DNA of 64,000 nucleotides from an uncultured Prevotellaceae bacterium (GTDB taxonomy: Bacteria > Bacteroidota > Bacteroidia > Bacteroidales > Bacteroidaceae). Below, in pieces: positions 34,711 through 42,551 of this stretch. The stretch spans positions 62,001 through 126,000 of the forward strand of contig OMWC01000003.1 of the NCBI GenBank assembly GCA_900314655.1, read 5' to 3'. The position numbers were made by a program, and so were the translations under genes. The notes under the pieces were generated by a model. It had not been told where the DNA came from, searched no databases, and saw only the letters and a list, made by a program, of their open reading frames with translations. Within the stretch, counting starts at the first letter, position 1; every line of letters starts with the position of its first letter.

Positions 34711-35844
34711 CTATCCTCGTTTCCACTCCCAGCATGGAAGAATACGAAGATTATTTAATACCTGATTAACAAAGAAACGGTTGTGCGAATAGTTTTTGCA
34801 CCCATTTGCTTGTGCAACTTTATCCATTTTGTTATCTGGAATTTGGCGCATCCAAATTTGTCTTGGAATCATACGTTTCTCACCAGTGTTCTTGTCCTCG
34901 ACTTCCTCTGTATAATTCAGAATACAACGGTTGTATTTGTCACAAATACCACAATGCCTAACGTCAATGCCGGCGTTGATTGCTTTCGTCATTCCATATT
35001 CATAGAGGTTTGGCTTGCGATTATTTACAAAGACTTCCGACGGTATCGCTATTTCATAGATGGACTCTTCTAGGTGATAGTCTGCTACATTTCTGCAATT
35101 CAAATTGTCTTGAATACAATTGCCTCGCAATATGCCATTATCGTCTTTAGCCACCCAAAATCTTTCGAGTGGTCGGTTCGTTTCAAACATGCGCTTGAAG
35201 TTGAAGAAACGGATTGGTGGCAATGTGTTGAAATCGTAAGGATGTTCAGAATTTCTTTGCCCGAACAAACTGTCTTCCTCTATTAGTGGGCGCAATACAT
35301 CTTTCTCGTCAGTAATCTTTAGCTCGATTATCTGGATGCCGGATGCTAATTTTTCATGCTCGCAGTCGTGAGTGACAGAAATTTCAAGAAATATGGGTTC
35401 ACGCTCTGGATTCTCTTTGCTTGACAGCATTAAATCTGCCCGAAAACCTTTGTGTGTTACTTCTTCCTCACAAGTATCAAACAGTTTTTTCAAATCAAAT
35501 GCTATCAGTTCTCTACGATTACATTTCTTGTCCCGATAGATCGGTTCTAGTTTGCAGCCCTTTGATTTGTCACAATGATGCTCGACATAGTATTTGATTA
35601 CAAACTCTTTCTGTGTATCAAATCTCTGCTTTAGCTGAATTTTTCCAAGTTTATGCAGATAGCTTTCCCAACTACAATGTGCCTCTTTGTGCCTGAAATG
35701 ATGTTCTCGCTTATCCCCAAGAACGGCACTCATTTCTCCACCGCAACCAACGCAATAATAATGCTTGGCACGATTATCTTTCGTGACCTCATCAATGTGG
35801 ATGACGTGCCCATCCGTGTCGGTTGCATTGTGAAATGTAATCAT
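34711..35844 (-). CDS. CoiA-like zinc-finger nuclease, accessory
   Basis: A 377-residue AT-rich gene product with a zinc-ribbon-like start (C31-x-x-C34...H-H-F-R-H-K...C57), like CoiA-family competence nucleases. A PD-(D/E)xK-like core follows (F-R-A-D-L-M-L ... I-F-L-E-I-S-V-T), and a second Cys cluster (C-G-I-C-D-K-Y-N-R-C) near residue 300. CoiA proteins act in DNA uptake in Gram-positive bacteria; in Bacteroidetes similar proteins are often mobile. It sits in an accessory stretch that splits the pyrE-comF block. Confidence 0.65.
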   Translation of the reverse strand: MITFHNATDTDGHVIHIDEVTKDNRAKHYYCVGCGGEMSAVLGDKREHHFRHKEAHCSWESYLHKLGKIQLKQRFDTQKEFVIKYYVEHHCDKSKGCKLEPIYRDKKCNRRELIAFDLKKLFDTCEEEVTHKGFRADLMLSSKENPEREPIFLEISVTHDCEHEKLASGIQIIELKITDEKDVLRPLIEEDSLFGQRNSEHPYDFNTLPPIRFFNFKRMFETNRPLERFWVAKDDNGILRGNCIQDNLNCRNVADYHLEESIYEIAIPSEVFVNNRKPNLYEYGMTKAINAGIDVRHCGICDKYNRCILNYTEEVEDKNTGEKRMIPRQIWMRQIPDNKMDKVAQANGCKNYSHNRFFVNQVLNNLRILPCWEWKRG

Positions 35845-35973
35845 ATACTTACATTAATAATTTTCTCCATCTCCTTACGAGTTTTTTTTCTAGTATTTCC
35901 GTTGTTGATCCTTTGGTGCTGACACCAGCACGTTTTGCCTGTTTAACAACCTCTTCATGATTTCTTCTTTAGC

Positions 35974-36366
35974 TTAATAGATACGTAGGATTCCCCTATT
36001 TTCAGGGTCAATCGACCATTGAACTTGCCAGATCCTACCGTCTATTTGATCTAGCAGTAAGAATGTATAAAAGTTGTCGGTCGGGTATAAATAGAAACGG
36101 CCATTTTTGGCATCTGCCCCTTTTGCCAATTCTATATTGCTCAAATCAGCATGCATCATGTCCATTGTATTAGATGTGCTAAACTGCACAAGCTTCATCG
36201 TTCCATTACTTGTATTTAGTTTAATGAAGATGTGCATATTCTGTGTCTTGAACAAGCGATATGTTACATTTGTGTCAGGCGAGAAGTTCACTTTGTTTTC
36301 ACTATTCGTCTGGGCATCAACATTGATTGTGACCAACATAAAAAACAAAAATAGAATCTTTTTCAT
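35974..36366 (-). CDS. Small exported protein of unknown function
   Basis: This 130-residue protein has a signal peptide (1-18, then Q-T-N-S-E-N). The mature part is a short beta-rich domain with repeated Phe and Asn residues, ending I-L-R-I-Y. No family is recognised. It is 11 bases downstream of the membrane protein gene at 36378-36776 and cotranscribed with it. Both are AT-rich. Confidence 0.55.
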   Translation of the reverse strand: MKKILFLFFMLVTINVDAQTNSENKVNFSPDTNVTYRLFKTQNMHIFIKLNTSNGTMKLVQFSTSNTMDMMHADLSNIELAKGADAKNGRFYLYPTDNFYTFLLLDQIDGRIWQVQWSIDPENRGILRIY

Positions 36367-36377
36367 GTCATCTGTTC

Positions 36378-36776
36378 TTATTTGCTCATAAATTGAATAA
36401 TGGGTACAGTCTTTTCAAAATCGGATGTTGTCTGATATTGATAGATGCCAACCTGTCTTGCAACTTTTCCTTCGGGAACTCTAACGACTTCTTCATCGTA
36501 ATAGTACTTGCCATCCTCATTCGTCAGCAAGTATACTGCACCCGTGAAAAACTCCAAATCCATGTGTTCATGTGTTTGTCCATTTGCCAATGCGGCACCT
36601 TCTCCAAGCACTTGAAATACTTTGAATGCTTTGACTTCAATCACATCGCCAGGTTTCTCAAACCAAGTAGTTCCATCATCGTTTCCCGAACGATTTGCCG
36701 AGAAAATGAAGGTAAATATAATTGTCAATACAATACCAGTCAAAACACCACCGCCAAAAATTAACCACTTCTTCAT
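36378..36776 (-). CDS. Single-pass membrane protein of unknown function
   Basis: A 132-residue protein with one membrane helix (residues 5-28, W-L-I-F-G-G-G-V-L-T-G-I-V) and an extracytoplasmic beta-rich domain with V-F-Q-V-L-G-E-G-A-A-L-A, which may bind a small ligand. I do not recognise a family. It leads a two-gene AT-rich operon in the accessory region. Confidence 0.55.
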   Translation of the reverse strand: MKKWLIFGGGVLTGIVLTIIFTFIFSANRSGNDDGTTWFEKPGDVIEVKAFKVFQVLGEGAALANGQTHEHMDLEFFTGAVYLLTNEDGKYYYDEEVVRVPEGKVARQVGIYQYQTTSDFEKTVPIIQFMSK

Positions 36777-36938
36777 TTCTGTTAATTATTATATTATTTT
36801 CTGAATGCAAAAGGCGCAGACATTCGCCATACGTCTCACGGTTCACCACAAACCACTTCCAAATATGGGAAAGCTGCGCCCGTTTGGGTAGCAGTCCCAA
36901 TAATGGAAGTTCGCTCGTTTTCTCTTTGTGGTGATTGT

Positions 36939-36967
36939 GCTCACAGAGGGGCAGTCCCTCTGTGAGC
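36939..36967. other. Perfect 12-bp hairpin in a 236-base gap
   Basis: GCTCACAGAGGG pairs with CCCTCTGTGAGC around GCAGT, with no T-run. Flanking sequence also contains CAGTCCC. It could be an end of a lost mobile element or a structured RNA. No gene is seen in 36777-37012. Confidence 0.5.
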
Positions 36968-37012
36968 CAGTCCTATCCACCCATTTGCGGTTTAAATTGC
37001 AATTAAATCATT

Positions 37013-37252
37013 CTATGTCCCTACAAAGTCCAGCGCATTACGCTTGATGACTAGCGGATAACGCTCGGGGTGGCGGAGGCTGTCTATCTCGAGATCTATG
37101 TCGAGGTCGGGCCACTCAATTGCTTCGGGGCCACTCATCTGCACATTCAAGACGCTGCGAATGGGCGCGTCCTGCATCCAGGGGATACGATTGTATGATA
37201 AGAAATAGTCGTGACCCAGCACGGAGAGCATGATGCCCTGGGCGTTAATCAT
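37013..37252 (-). CDS. DUF2442 protein
   Basis: This 79-residue protein begins M-I-N-A-Q-G-I-M-L-S-V-L-G-H-D-Y-F and has the DUF2442 layout (Y-F-L-S-Y-N-R-I-P-W-M). The first ATG is 7 bases inside the stop region of the DUF4160 gene (ATGATTAA is shared), so the two are translationally coupled. DUF4160/DUF2442 pairs resemble toxin-antitoxin or small regulator pairs and are common in Bacteroidetes, but no activity is proved. An in-frame ATG at 37303 was rejected, as it lies in the other gene. Confidence 0.75.
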   Translation of the reverse strand: MINAQGIMLSVLGHDYFLSYNRIPWMQDAPIRSVLNVQMSGPEAIEWPDLDIDLEIDSLRHPERYPLVIKRNALDFVGT

Positions 37253-37496
37253 CAATACGCTTACCGATGTGCTGGCGGAATTGCTCTTTGAAGTTGTCTG
37301 CATATTTCTCTACGATTCTTTTGATTTCGTTTAACTTATGTTCGGGAATGCCTGTGTTCTTGGCAAGTTCTACCTGAGGCTCCAGCCAGAACTTGGCTTC
37401 CTGTCGGCCACAGAGCACATGAATGTGCATCCGTTCCTCCTCGTTGGAGTATATCTTGAACGTATATTCGTTCTCGCGTCGGAATACTGGGCTCAT
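37245..37496 (-). CDS. DUF4160 protein
   Basis: This 83-residue protein shows the DUF4160 signature: F-K-I-Y-S-N-E-E-E-R-M-H-I-H-V near the start and the W-L-E-P-Q-V-E-L-A motif. The domain is a small alpha/beta fold of unknown activity, usually paired with DUF2442. It overlaps its partner by eight bases and has its own -7 box upstream. Confidence 0.85.
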   Translation of the reverse strand: MSPVFRRENEYTFKIYSNEEERMHIHVLCGRQEAKFWLEPQVELAKNTGIPEHKLNEIKRIVEKYADNFKEQFRQHIGKRIDD

Positions 37497-37516
37497 AATA
37501 ACTTATTATTTGGGCG

Positions 37517-37524
37517 CAAATATA
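37517..37524 (-). promoter_or_regulatory. -7 box of the DUF4160/DUF2442 pair
   Basis: Minus-strand TATATTTG followed by CG, about 20 bases before the start at 37496. Confidence 0.6.
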
Positions 37525-37609
37525 CAAAAACTTTCCCAAATAAAGGCCATTAAAAAAGAAAAATGCAAAATAATCAAGTCTATCATTTCGTCTTTTCAAG
37601 ATTATTTCA

Positions 37610-37617
37610 TATCTTTG
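37610..37617 (+). promoter_or_regulatory. -7 box of the TerB-like operon
   Basis: TATCTTTG followed by TAGCC, giving a leader of about 30 bases before the ATG at 37650. It is divergent from the box at 37517. Confidence 0.6.
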
Positions 37618-37649
37618 TAGCCAAATTAACCCTTAAAACATTAAGTATT

Positions 37650-37964
37650 ATGGCAAGTTTTATAACAGAAATCCTTAAGCAGGGAGTGGCCGGACAGGTA
37701 CTCCAGCAGATGACGGGCGGTCAGCAATCGGCTGCCCAGCAGACTACTACACCCAATGGAGCGCAGACCGCCGATGCCACCGTTGCACAGAATGATCCAA
37801 ATGCTGCCTTGAAACAGGCTGCTGCCGGTGCAGGCATGGGCGCCTTGGGGCAGATGCTGCAGAACGGGAAACTCTCCAGTATGGCCGGAGGCGTACTCAG
37901 CGTGATCGGTATGGCTACCAGCGCTATGGGGCTGGTGAACAGTGTGAAGAATCTGCGTCGTTAA
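37650..37964 (+). CDS. Small Ala/Gln/Gly-rich protein, TerB operon
   Basis: This 104-residue protein begins M-A-S-F-I-T-E-I-L-K-Q-G. It has a low-complexity Gln/Thr/Ala centre (Q-Q-S-A-A-Q-Q-T-T-T) and a hydrophobic C-terminal half (M-A-G-G-V-L-S-V-I-G-M-A-T-S-A-M-G-L-V) that could insert in or lie on a membrane. No family recognised. The start follows a -7 box by 32 bases; an ATG at 37563 was rejected because the box would be inside the gene. The TerB-like gene follows after 20 bases. Confidence 0.65.
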   Translation: MASFITEILKQGVAGQVLQQMTGGQQSAAQQTTTPNGAQTADATVAQNDPNAALKQAAAGAGMGALGQMLQNGKLSSMAGGVLSVIGMATSAMGLVNSVKNLRR

Positions 37965-37984
37965 CCTTTAAAACTGAATCAATT

Positions 37985-38350
37985 ATGGATAAAATCGTAA
38001 ATGTAATCAAACTGATGGCGCAGACGGGTTTGTTCTTTGCCAATGTGGACGGAAAATACGACAGCAAAGAAAAAGAATTCATCGAGAATTTCATTGCCAG
38101 TATTGAGCAGGTTGGTGAACTGGAGCCCGAACTGAAGGCTGATGTGTCCGACAGCCTGAATCATACTTATGAATTGCCTGCCATTATCACGGCAACCAAG
38201 GGGCTTGTGGACGGCTTCAACGAGGATGAGCGCGCTGCCATTATGGGTAGCATCGAGTCGTTCATTGAGCGTTTGATTGCTGTTGATGGCGAGGTGCATC
38301 CCGCTGAAGAAGAGAATTTCAAGCAGTGGAAGGCTGCCTTCGGACTATGA
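37985..38350 (+). CDS. TerB-like helical protein
   Basis: This 121-residue protein follows the TerB pattern: L-F-F-A-N-V-D-G-K-Y-D-S-K-E at residues 16-29 and, later, L-I-A-V-D-G-E-V-H-P-A-E-E. These two Asp/Glu clusters are metal-binding sites in TerB proteins. TerB domains occur in tellurite resistance and stress complexes; this form stands alone, without terC or terD nearby. Its stop codon overlaps the next gene's ATG (ATGA). Confidence 0.75.
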   Translation: MDKIVNVIKLMAQTGLFFANVDGKYDSKEKEFIENFIASIEQVGELEPELKADVSDSLNHTYELPAIITATKGLVDGFNEDERAAIMGSIESFIERLIAVDGEVHPAEEENFKQWKAAFGL

Positions 38351-38991
38351 GGAAGTGTCTCTTCATTATTTTATGCTTGCTCGTCATGGGAACCGTAAAT
38401 GCTGATGCTCAGAAGCAGAAGAGAAAGCCGAAGCGCGCTGTGAAAACCCTGCAGACGGTCAAGGCGAAGCAGAAACAACCCGTTGACTCCGTCGTGATAT
38501 TCGCCTATTGGACTGAACATGGGGTGGAGACTTCGGGCGTGCAATTGCGCCGAAAGGGTAATGACTATCTGCTCACGGCAATCCTGACCGAAAATATCCG
38601 AATCAGTCTGCAACAGGCACTCGATTATTCCAAAAGGACGACGCAGGAGCGGATTTCCAACGGCTGGCTTGACGAGGAAGTGAGTTTCGATGATTCGATT
38701 CGCATTTCGCAGATGCCGGGCATGGAGGTGAAGGTTCCGAAGAAGGTAGCCGACAAGGTGGCGGAAATGGCCGCCGAGGGATATACCAATCCGTTGAAGA
38801 GATACTACACCACGGAGGAGGACGAATATCTGACGGGCGGCTCGTGGTGGAATATGAAAATGCAGTTGCCCGGGAAGGAACTGGTATCCTCTGGCGGCAG
38901 AAACTCGAATGGCCCCAGATGGGTGTTCGATGTGTATGATTACCTTTACAGCCTGAAGGTAAAGAACAAGTGGAAAATGAAACGGCCATAA
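38347..38991 (+). CDS. Exported protein of unknown function, TerB operon
   Basis: This 214-residue protein starts at the ATG that overlaps the TerB stop (M-R-K-C-L-F-I-I-L-C-L-L-V) and has a signal peptide cut near D-A-Q. The mature part begins with Lys/Arg-rich residues, then a region with Y-T-N-P-L-K-R-Y-Y-T-T-E-E and W-V-F-D-V-Y-D-Y-L. No family recognised. An in-frame ATG at 38326 was rejected because it lies inside the TerB coding region. Confidence 0.65.
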   Translation: MRKCLFIILCLLVMGTVNADAQKQKRKPKRAVKTLQTVKAKQKQPVDSVVIFAYWTEHGVETSGVQLRRKGNDYLLTAILTENIRISLQQALDYSKRTTQERISNGWLDEEVSFDDSIRISQMPGMEVKVPKKVADKVAEMAAEGYTNPLKRYYTTEEDEYLTGGSWWNMKMQLPGKELVSSGGRNSNGPRWVFDVYDYLYSLKVKNKWKMKRP

Positions 38992-39143
38992 ACGGTAGTA
39001 AATGATTTTAATATACTGTCTGGCGTCTGTATCCTTGATTATACATACAGATGCAGACGTTTGAAGAACCCTTCACCTTCTCGCTATCCTGTTGATTCAG
39101 AGGCGGTTGTGGTGAAGGGTTGGGGAGACCTACCCCAACTGGA

Positions 39144-39177
39144 GACCCACCCCAGCCCTCCCTGCTTAGGGAGGGAG
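39144..39177. repeat. GC-rich palindromic element in decayed stretch
   Basis: GACCCACCCCAGCCCTCCC, TGCTTA, GGGAGGGAG; intergenic copy. Confidence 0.85.
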
Positions 39178-39335
39178 CTTTGCAATCGTGCATTCGTAAA
39201 TGTGTCACTTCGGTATCGTAAATGATAGAGTTACGTCTCGCAAATGATACATTTAGACTTCATATTTCTATGTTATTTGGATAACTGGAATGTATTCCGT
39301 TTGATGATGTTTGGGTCTTCAATCTATGGTGTTTT

Positions 39336-39379
39336 GAAGTTCGTTTGATGATAGATTGAAGTCCGTTTGATGATAGATT
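39336..39379. repeat. Two tandem 22-base units
   Basis: Two copies of GAAGTyCGTTTGATGATAGATT, differing at one position, with a third partial copy (CCGTTTGATGATG) at 39297. Confidence 0.75.
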
Positions 39380-39721
39380 GGAAGGCAAAACATCATCGAA
39401 TGAAATGAATTTTCTAGATTTTTTTAAAGATAACACAAAGACACGAAGACACAAAGAATAAGACAAAAAACTACAAAAATCTCACAAAAATTATGAGGAA
39501 AGATTTGCGTTAGATTATTGAAGATTTTTGTTTTTAATGAAACACGAAGACAAAGATTTAACCCTATCAATAAAGTGGGGAATGAGGCTCCCACCCTCGG
39601 GAGGGCTGTATGGAACCCTTCACCGTAAACGTCTGTCTTTCATGGGGTTAGCGGAATTTGTGAATAGTTTTCGTGTGCAAATGAAGTCTGAATATAAGGG
39701 GATTTGTGTAGTCCAGAGGGT

Positions 39722-40420
39722 TCAGCCTTTGGCAAAGGCGAGGCTGAGGACGCTGATGCGTACGTCCTCTGCTTTCAGCAATTCCAGGCCACAGGCGGTG
39801 GCGGTTGCTCCCGTGGTGACCACGTCATCGACGAGTAGGATGTGCTTGCCGCTGATGTCGGTTTCGGGAATCCGCTCGAATACATCGCTTACGTTCTCGT
39901 TGCGTTCCAGGCGGGTCTTGCGGGTCTGGCTTTCGGTAAAGGTTTTACGCCTGACGGCATCGGTGATGATAGGCAAGCGGGTGACGGCCTGCAGGCCGCG
40001 TGCTATCTCCAGACTCTGGTTGTAGCCGCGTTGGCGAAGACGATTGGGAGCCAAAGGAATAGGGATGAGGGCATCAATGCCGTCGAAAAACTGCTGCGGC
40101 TGAAACTCACGGGCAACCATCTTGCCGAGTATTTCGCCATATTCCGGATGGTTGTTGTATTTCAATTGCAGAATGACGCGGGAGGCTTCCGATTTGGATT
40201 CGTAGAAGAAGAGGGCTGCCGCACGTTCTATGGGCAGTAGTCCCCAGAAGCGTTTCGACATCTCGTTCTCGTAGGCAGCGGCTGCATAGTTGGTGCGTGG
40301 CAGGTGGAGATTGCATGTGGCGCAGATGATTTCTTCGCTGATGGCGAGTCGGTTACCGCAGATAGCGCAGGAGCGAGGTGCTATCAAGTCGAGCAGTCGT
40401 GACCAGATGCTTGGGGGCAT
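39722..40420 (-). CDS. ComF-family phosphoribosyltransferase-like protein
   Basis: A 232-residue protein with a zinc-ribbon start (C-A-I-C-G...C-A-T-C) and a type I PRTase domain: R-Q-R-G-Y-N-Q-S-L-E-I-A-R-G-L and I-L-L-V-D-D-V-V-T-T-G-A-T, the PRPP loop. ComF/GntX proteins are linked to DNA uptake; the substrate is not fixed. It follows recX on the same strand, and the two are separated by a 66-base gap that carries a simple repeat. Confidence 0.88.
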   Translation of the reverse strand: MPPSIWSRLLDLIAPRSCAICGNRLAISEEIICATCNLHLPRTNYAAAAYENEMSKRFWGLLPIERAAALFFYESKSEASRVILQLKYNNHPEYGEILGKMVAREFQPQQFFDGIDALIPIPLAPNRLRQRGYNQSLEIARGLQAVTRLPIITDAVRRKTFTESQTRKTRLERNENVSDVFERIPETDISGKHILLVDDVVTTGATATACGLELLKAEDVRISVLSLAFAKG

Positions 40421-40430
40421 GGGGGTGTGG

Positions 40431-40482
40431 GTTTATGGTTGATAGTTGATGGTTTATGGTTTATGGGTGATGGCTGATGGTG
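40431..40482. repeat. TTTATGGTTGATGG simple repeat between recX and the comF-like gene
   Basis: Degenerate units of TTTATGG, TTGATGG and TGATGG fill the gap between two co-directional genes. Confidence 0.7.
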
Positions 40483-40485
40483 TTT

Positions 40486-40965
40486 TTAGTTTTCGATATC
40501 CATCTCGTCGGCTCCGTCAATGCATTGGCGGATGAGGTCGAACGTGAAACCGCGGCTAAGGGCAAACTTGATGAGCTTCATGTTCAGTTCGTAATCGTTG
40601 TTTGCCTTGATGCTTCGGCTCTTGCTTTTAAGCAGGGGGCGAAGTACGTTGAGGTATTCATTTTCGTCGGTTTCATCGAGGATTTTCGTTTGAATGTCCT
40701 TTGGGATGCGCTTCTGCCAGAGTGCCTGTTCTATCTTCCGACGGCCCCATTTGTTGTAGCGTATCTTGTCCATCACGAAAGCGCGTGTGAAACGCTCTTC
40801 GTCGATATATTTGTTCTTGACAAGGTATTCCATCACGCGGGCCTGTTCCTCTTCGGGTAGTTGCCAACGGTTCATCTTGTCGAGCATCTCTTGCTGACAA
40901 TGTTCGCCGGCGGCACAAAGGGCTGTAAGCGTGATGAGGGCTTCCTGTTCTGTCTTTTGTTTCAT
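40486..40965 (-). CDS. recX: RecX family regulator of RecA
   Basis: This 159-residue protein is all-helical with three-helix RecX repeats: R-V-M-E-Y-L-V-K-N-K-Y-I-D-E-E-R-F, then K-W-G-R-R-K-I-E-Q-A-L, typical of RecX. It lowers RecA filament assembly in the cytoplasm. In this phylum recX sits near prmC, as here. The gene has its own -7 box. Confidence 0.92.
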   Translation of the reverse strand: MKQKTEQEALITLTALCAAGEHCQQEMLDKMNRWQLPEEEQARVMEYLVKNKYIDEERFTRAFVMDKIRYNKWGRRKIEQALWQKRIPKDIQTKILDETDENEYLNVLRPLLKSKSRSIKANNDYELNMKLIKFALSRGFTFDLIRQCIDGADEMDIEN

Positions 40966-40987
40966 CAGTTTTTAATTCTTTTCTCTG

Positions 40988-40995
40988 CAAAATTA
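40988..40995 (-). promoter_or_regulatory. -7 box of recX
   Basis: Minus-strand TAATTTTG followed by CAGAG, about 22 bases before the recX start. Confidence 0.55.
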
Positions 40996-41058
40996 GTGTT
41001 TTTTCCCGAAGAAGGATAGATTGTTGGCGAAAAATTTGGAGGATAGTTTGGAAAGAGG

Positions 41059-41066
41059 TACTTTTG
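41059..41066 (+). promoter_or_regulatory. -7 box of the beta-barrel gene
   Basis: TACTTTTG followed by TCC, about 28 bases before the ATG at 41095. Confidence 0.55.
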
Positions 41067-41094
41067 TCCTTGATTTAAAACGAAAAAGTAAAAG

Positions 41095-41715
41095 ATGATG
41101 AAAAAGTTTTTTATTGCAGCTTTAATGGTTGCCAGTAGTGTAGCAGCTCAGGCTCAGCAGCCTGAGGGAACGTTTTCTATTCAACCTAAAGTGGGTCTGA
41201 ACCTCGCTTATATGACCGAGGCGGGCGACGATTCCAAGATGCGCGTTGGCTTTGCTGCCGGTGCAGAAGGAATGTATCAGATTACCGACATCTTGGGCGT
41301 TTCAGCCGGTCTGCTTTATTCGCAGCAAGGCGTGAAGGGCGAACTTTATGATGTTAAAGGTACTGTTAAGATGGACTACCTGAATATTCCCGTTTTGGCC
41401 AATGTGTATGTAGCCAAAGGATTGGCTGTGAAAATAGGTGTACAGCCAGGTTTCCTCATCAACAATAAATTTAAGGCAGAGGTGTCTGGCTTTTCTGCAG
41501 AGATGGGCATCAAAGACGCTTTCAAGTTAGGAAATTTAGACGTTGATACGAAAACGTTTGATTTCACTATTCCTGTTGGTCTGTCGTATGAGATTTCCAA
41601 TTTTGTAGTTGATGCCCGTTACAACTGGGGTCTGACGAAGACGATTGACGGTGTTGGAGACGGTACCAAGAACAGCGTGTTCCAACTCACAGTTGGTTAT
41701 AAACTCGTGTATTAA
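41095..41715 (+). CDS. Outer-membrane beta-barrel protein (PorT-like)
   Basis: A 206-residue protein with signal peptide (1-20, A-Q-A-Q) and eight-stranded barrel features: G-L-N-L-A-Y-M-T at the start, alternating hydrophobic and polar residues in A-G-L-L-Y-S-Q-Q-G-V and L-A-V-K-I-G-V-Q-P-G-F-L-I, and a C-terminal strand F-Q-L-T-V-G-Y-K-L-V-Y. An outer-membrane site is likely; ligand unknown. Its stop codon overlaps that of prmC on the other strand. Confidence 0.85.
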   Translation: MMKKFFIAALMVASSVAAQAQQPEGTFSIQPKVGLNLAYMTEAGDDSKMRVGFAAGAEGMYQITDILGVSAGLLYSQQGVKGELYDVKGTVKMDYLNIPVLANVYVAKGLAVKIGVQPGFLINNKFKAEVSGFSAEMGIKDAFKLGNLDVDTKTFDFTIPVGLSYEISNFVVDARYNWGLTKTIDGVGDGTKNSVFQLTVGYKLVY

Positions 41716-42551
41716 AGATACCTCTGGGCTCTGACAAGCCTTACTTTGCCGAATTGGTCTTTTCGGGTTTCTATTTCAAAAAAGCCCATTTCATCGAGCA
41801 TATTGGTAATGTCGGTAGCATAGAGCGGATTGATCTCAAAGAATAACGAACCGCGATTGGCCAGTGCGTGAGAAGCGTATTGGCCAATTGCTTTATAAAA
41901 GAGCAACGGGTCTTCGTCGGGAACAAAAAGGGCCTGATGGGGTTCGTGGTCTAATACGTGGGGGTCCATGGCAGCGGCTTCCTTCCGGCAGATATACGGG
42001 GGGTTGGAGACGATGGATACCCACCCTAACCCTCCTTGAACAGGGAGGGGACCAAGAGCATCAACTTGTTTGAAATTGACATGGGCCTGAAGTGCTTGGG
42101 CATTATCACGAGCCACCGCAAGTGCTTCCGCAGAGATGTCCCAGGCTTCCACTTTGGCGCGGGGGATATCCAAAGCCAGGGTGATGGCAATGCAACCGCT
42201 TCCCGTTCCGATATCCAGGATTGAGGGATTTCCTTCTGCTTTCTTCGTGTCTTCTTCCACCCACTGGCACAGTTCGTAGGTCTCGGGTCTTGGAATCAGT
42301 ACATCGGGGGTTACTTTGAAGAGGCGTTCGCCAAACTCAGCCTTGCCCACTACCTGCTGTACGGGTTCAAAATTCAGCAGCCGCTTTAAATTTTCGCCCA
42401 TTTCATCGATAGGAATCCTTTCGGCTGCCCCACTCAGGATGTCGGCCATCGTGAGTCCGTAGCCCACTTCCAACAGGTATCGTATAACGGCTTTGGCCTC
42501 ACGTTCAGGATAGCGTGAGGCCAAAGACTTATAGAGTTCTTGATAGGTCAT
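41712..42551 (-). CDS. prmC: Release-factor glutamine methyltransferase
   Basis: This 279-residue enzyme methylates the GGQ glutamine of release factors. The SAM-binding I-L-D-I-G-T-G-S-G-C (111-120), L-I-P-R-P-E-T (85-91) and the catalytic N-P-P-Y (183-186) are present. An in-frame palindromic element (42019-42050) inserts G-P-L-P-V-Q-G-G-L-G-W (about 167-177) between a beta strand and the N-P-P-Y motif, a loop in other PrmC proteins. The gene starts within the stop codon of the repeat-protein gene, so they are coupled. Confidence 0.96.
   Translation of the reverse strand: MTYQELYKSLASRYPEREAKAVIRYLLEVGYGLTMADILSGAAERIPIDEMGENLKRLLNFEPVQQVVGKAEFGERLFKVTPDVLIPRPETYELCQWVEEDTKKAEGNPSILDIGTGSGCIAITLALDIPRAKVEAWDISAEALAVARDNAQALQAHVNFKQVDALGPLPVQGGLGWVSIVSNPPYICRKEAAAMDPHVLDHEPHQALFVPDEDPLLFYKAIGQYASHALANRGSLFFEINPLYATDITNMLDEMGFFEIETRKDQFGKVRLVRAQRYL
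42019..42050. repeat. GC-rich palindromic element in frame inside prmC
   Basis: ACCCACCCTAACCCTCC, TTGAAC, AGGGAGGGG, with no frameshift; encodes an extra Gly/Pro-rich loop in PrmC. Confidence 0.85.

Larger units (their letters stand above)
38992..39721. other. Decayed non-coding stretch between the TerB operon and the comF-like gene
   Basis: About 730 bases with no convincing gene. AACCCTTCACC occurs at 39067-39077 and 39614-39624, with its inverse at 39111-39121. A palindromic element lies at 39144-39177 and a fragment at 39587-39605. A 22-base tandem repeat lies at 39336-39379. The pattern looks like a graveyard of repeats and gene remnants. Confidence 0.6.

Noticed and set aside
36676..36900. 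A 74-residue minus-strand frame (start M-G-L-L-P-K-R-A-Q)
   Set aside because: Overlaps the start of the membrane protein gene and has no domain; may be a remnant but is not supported as a gene.
39528..40025. A 165-residue plus-strand frame
   Set aside because: Mostly opposite the comF-like gene and begins in decayed DNA; no motif.
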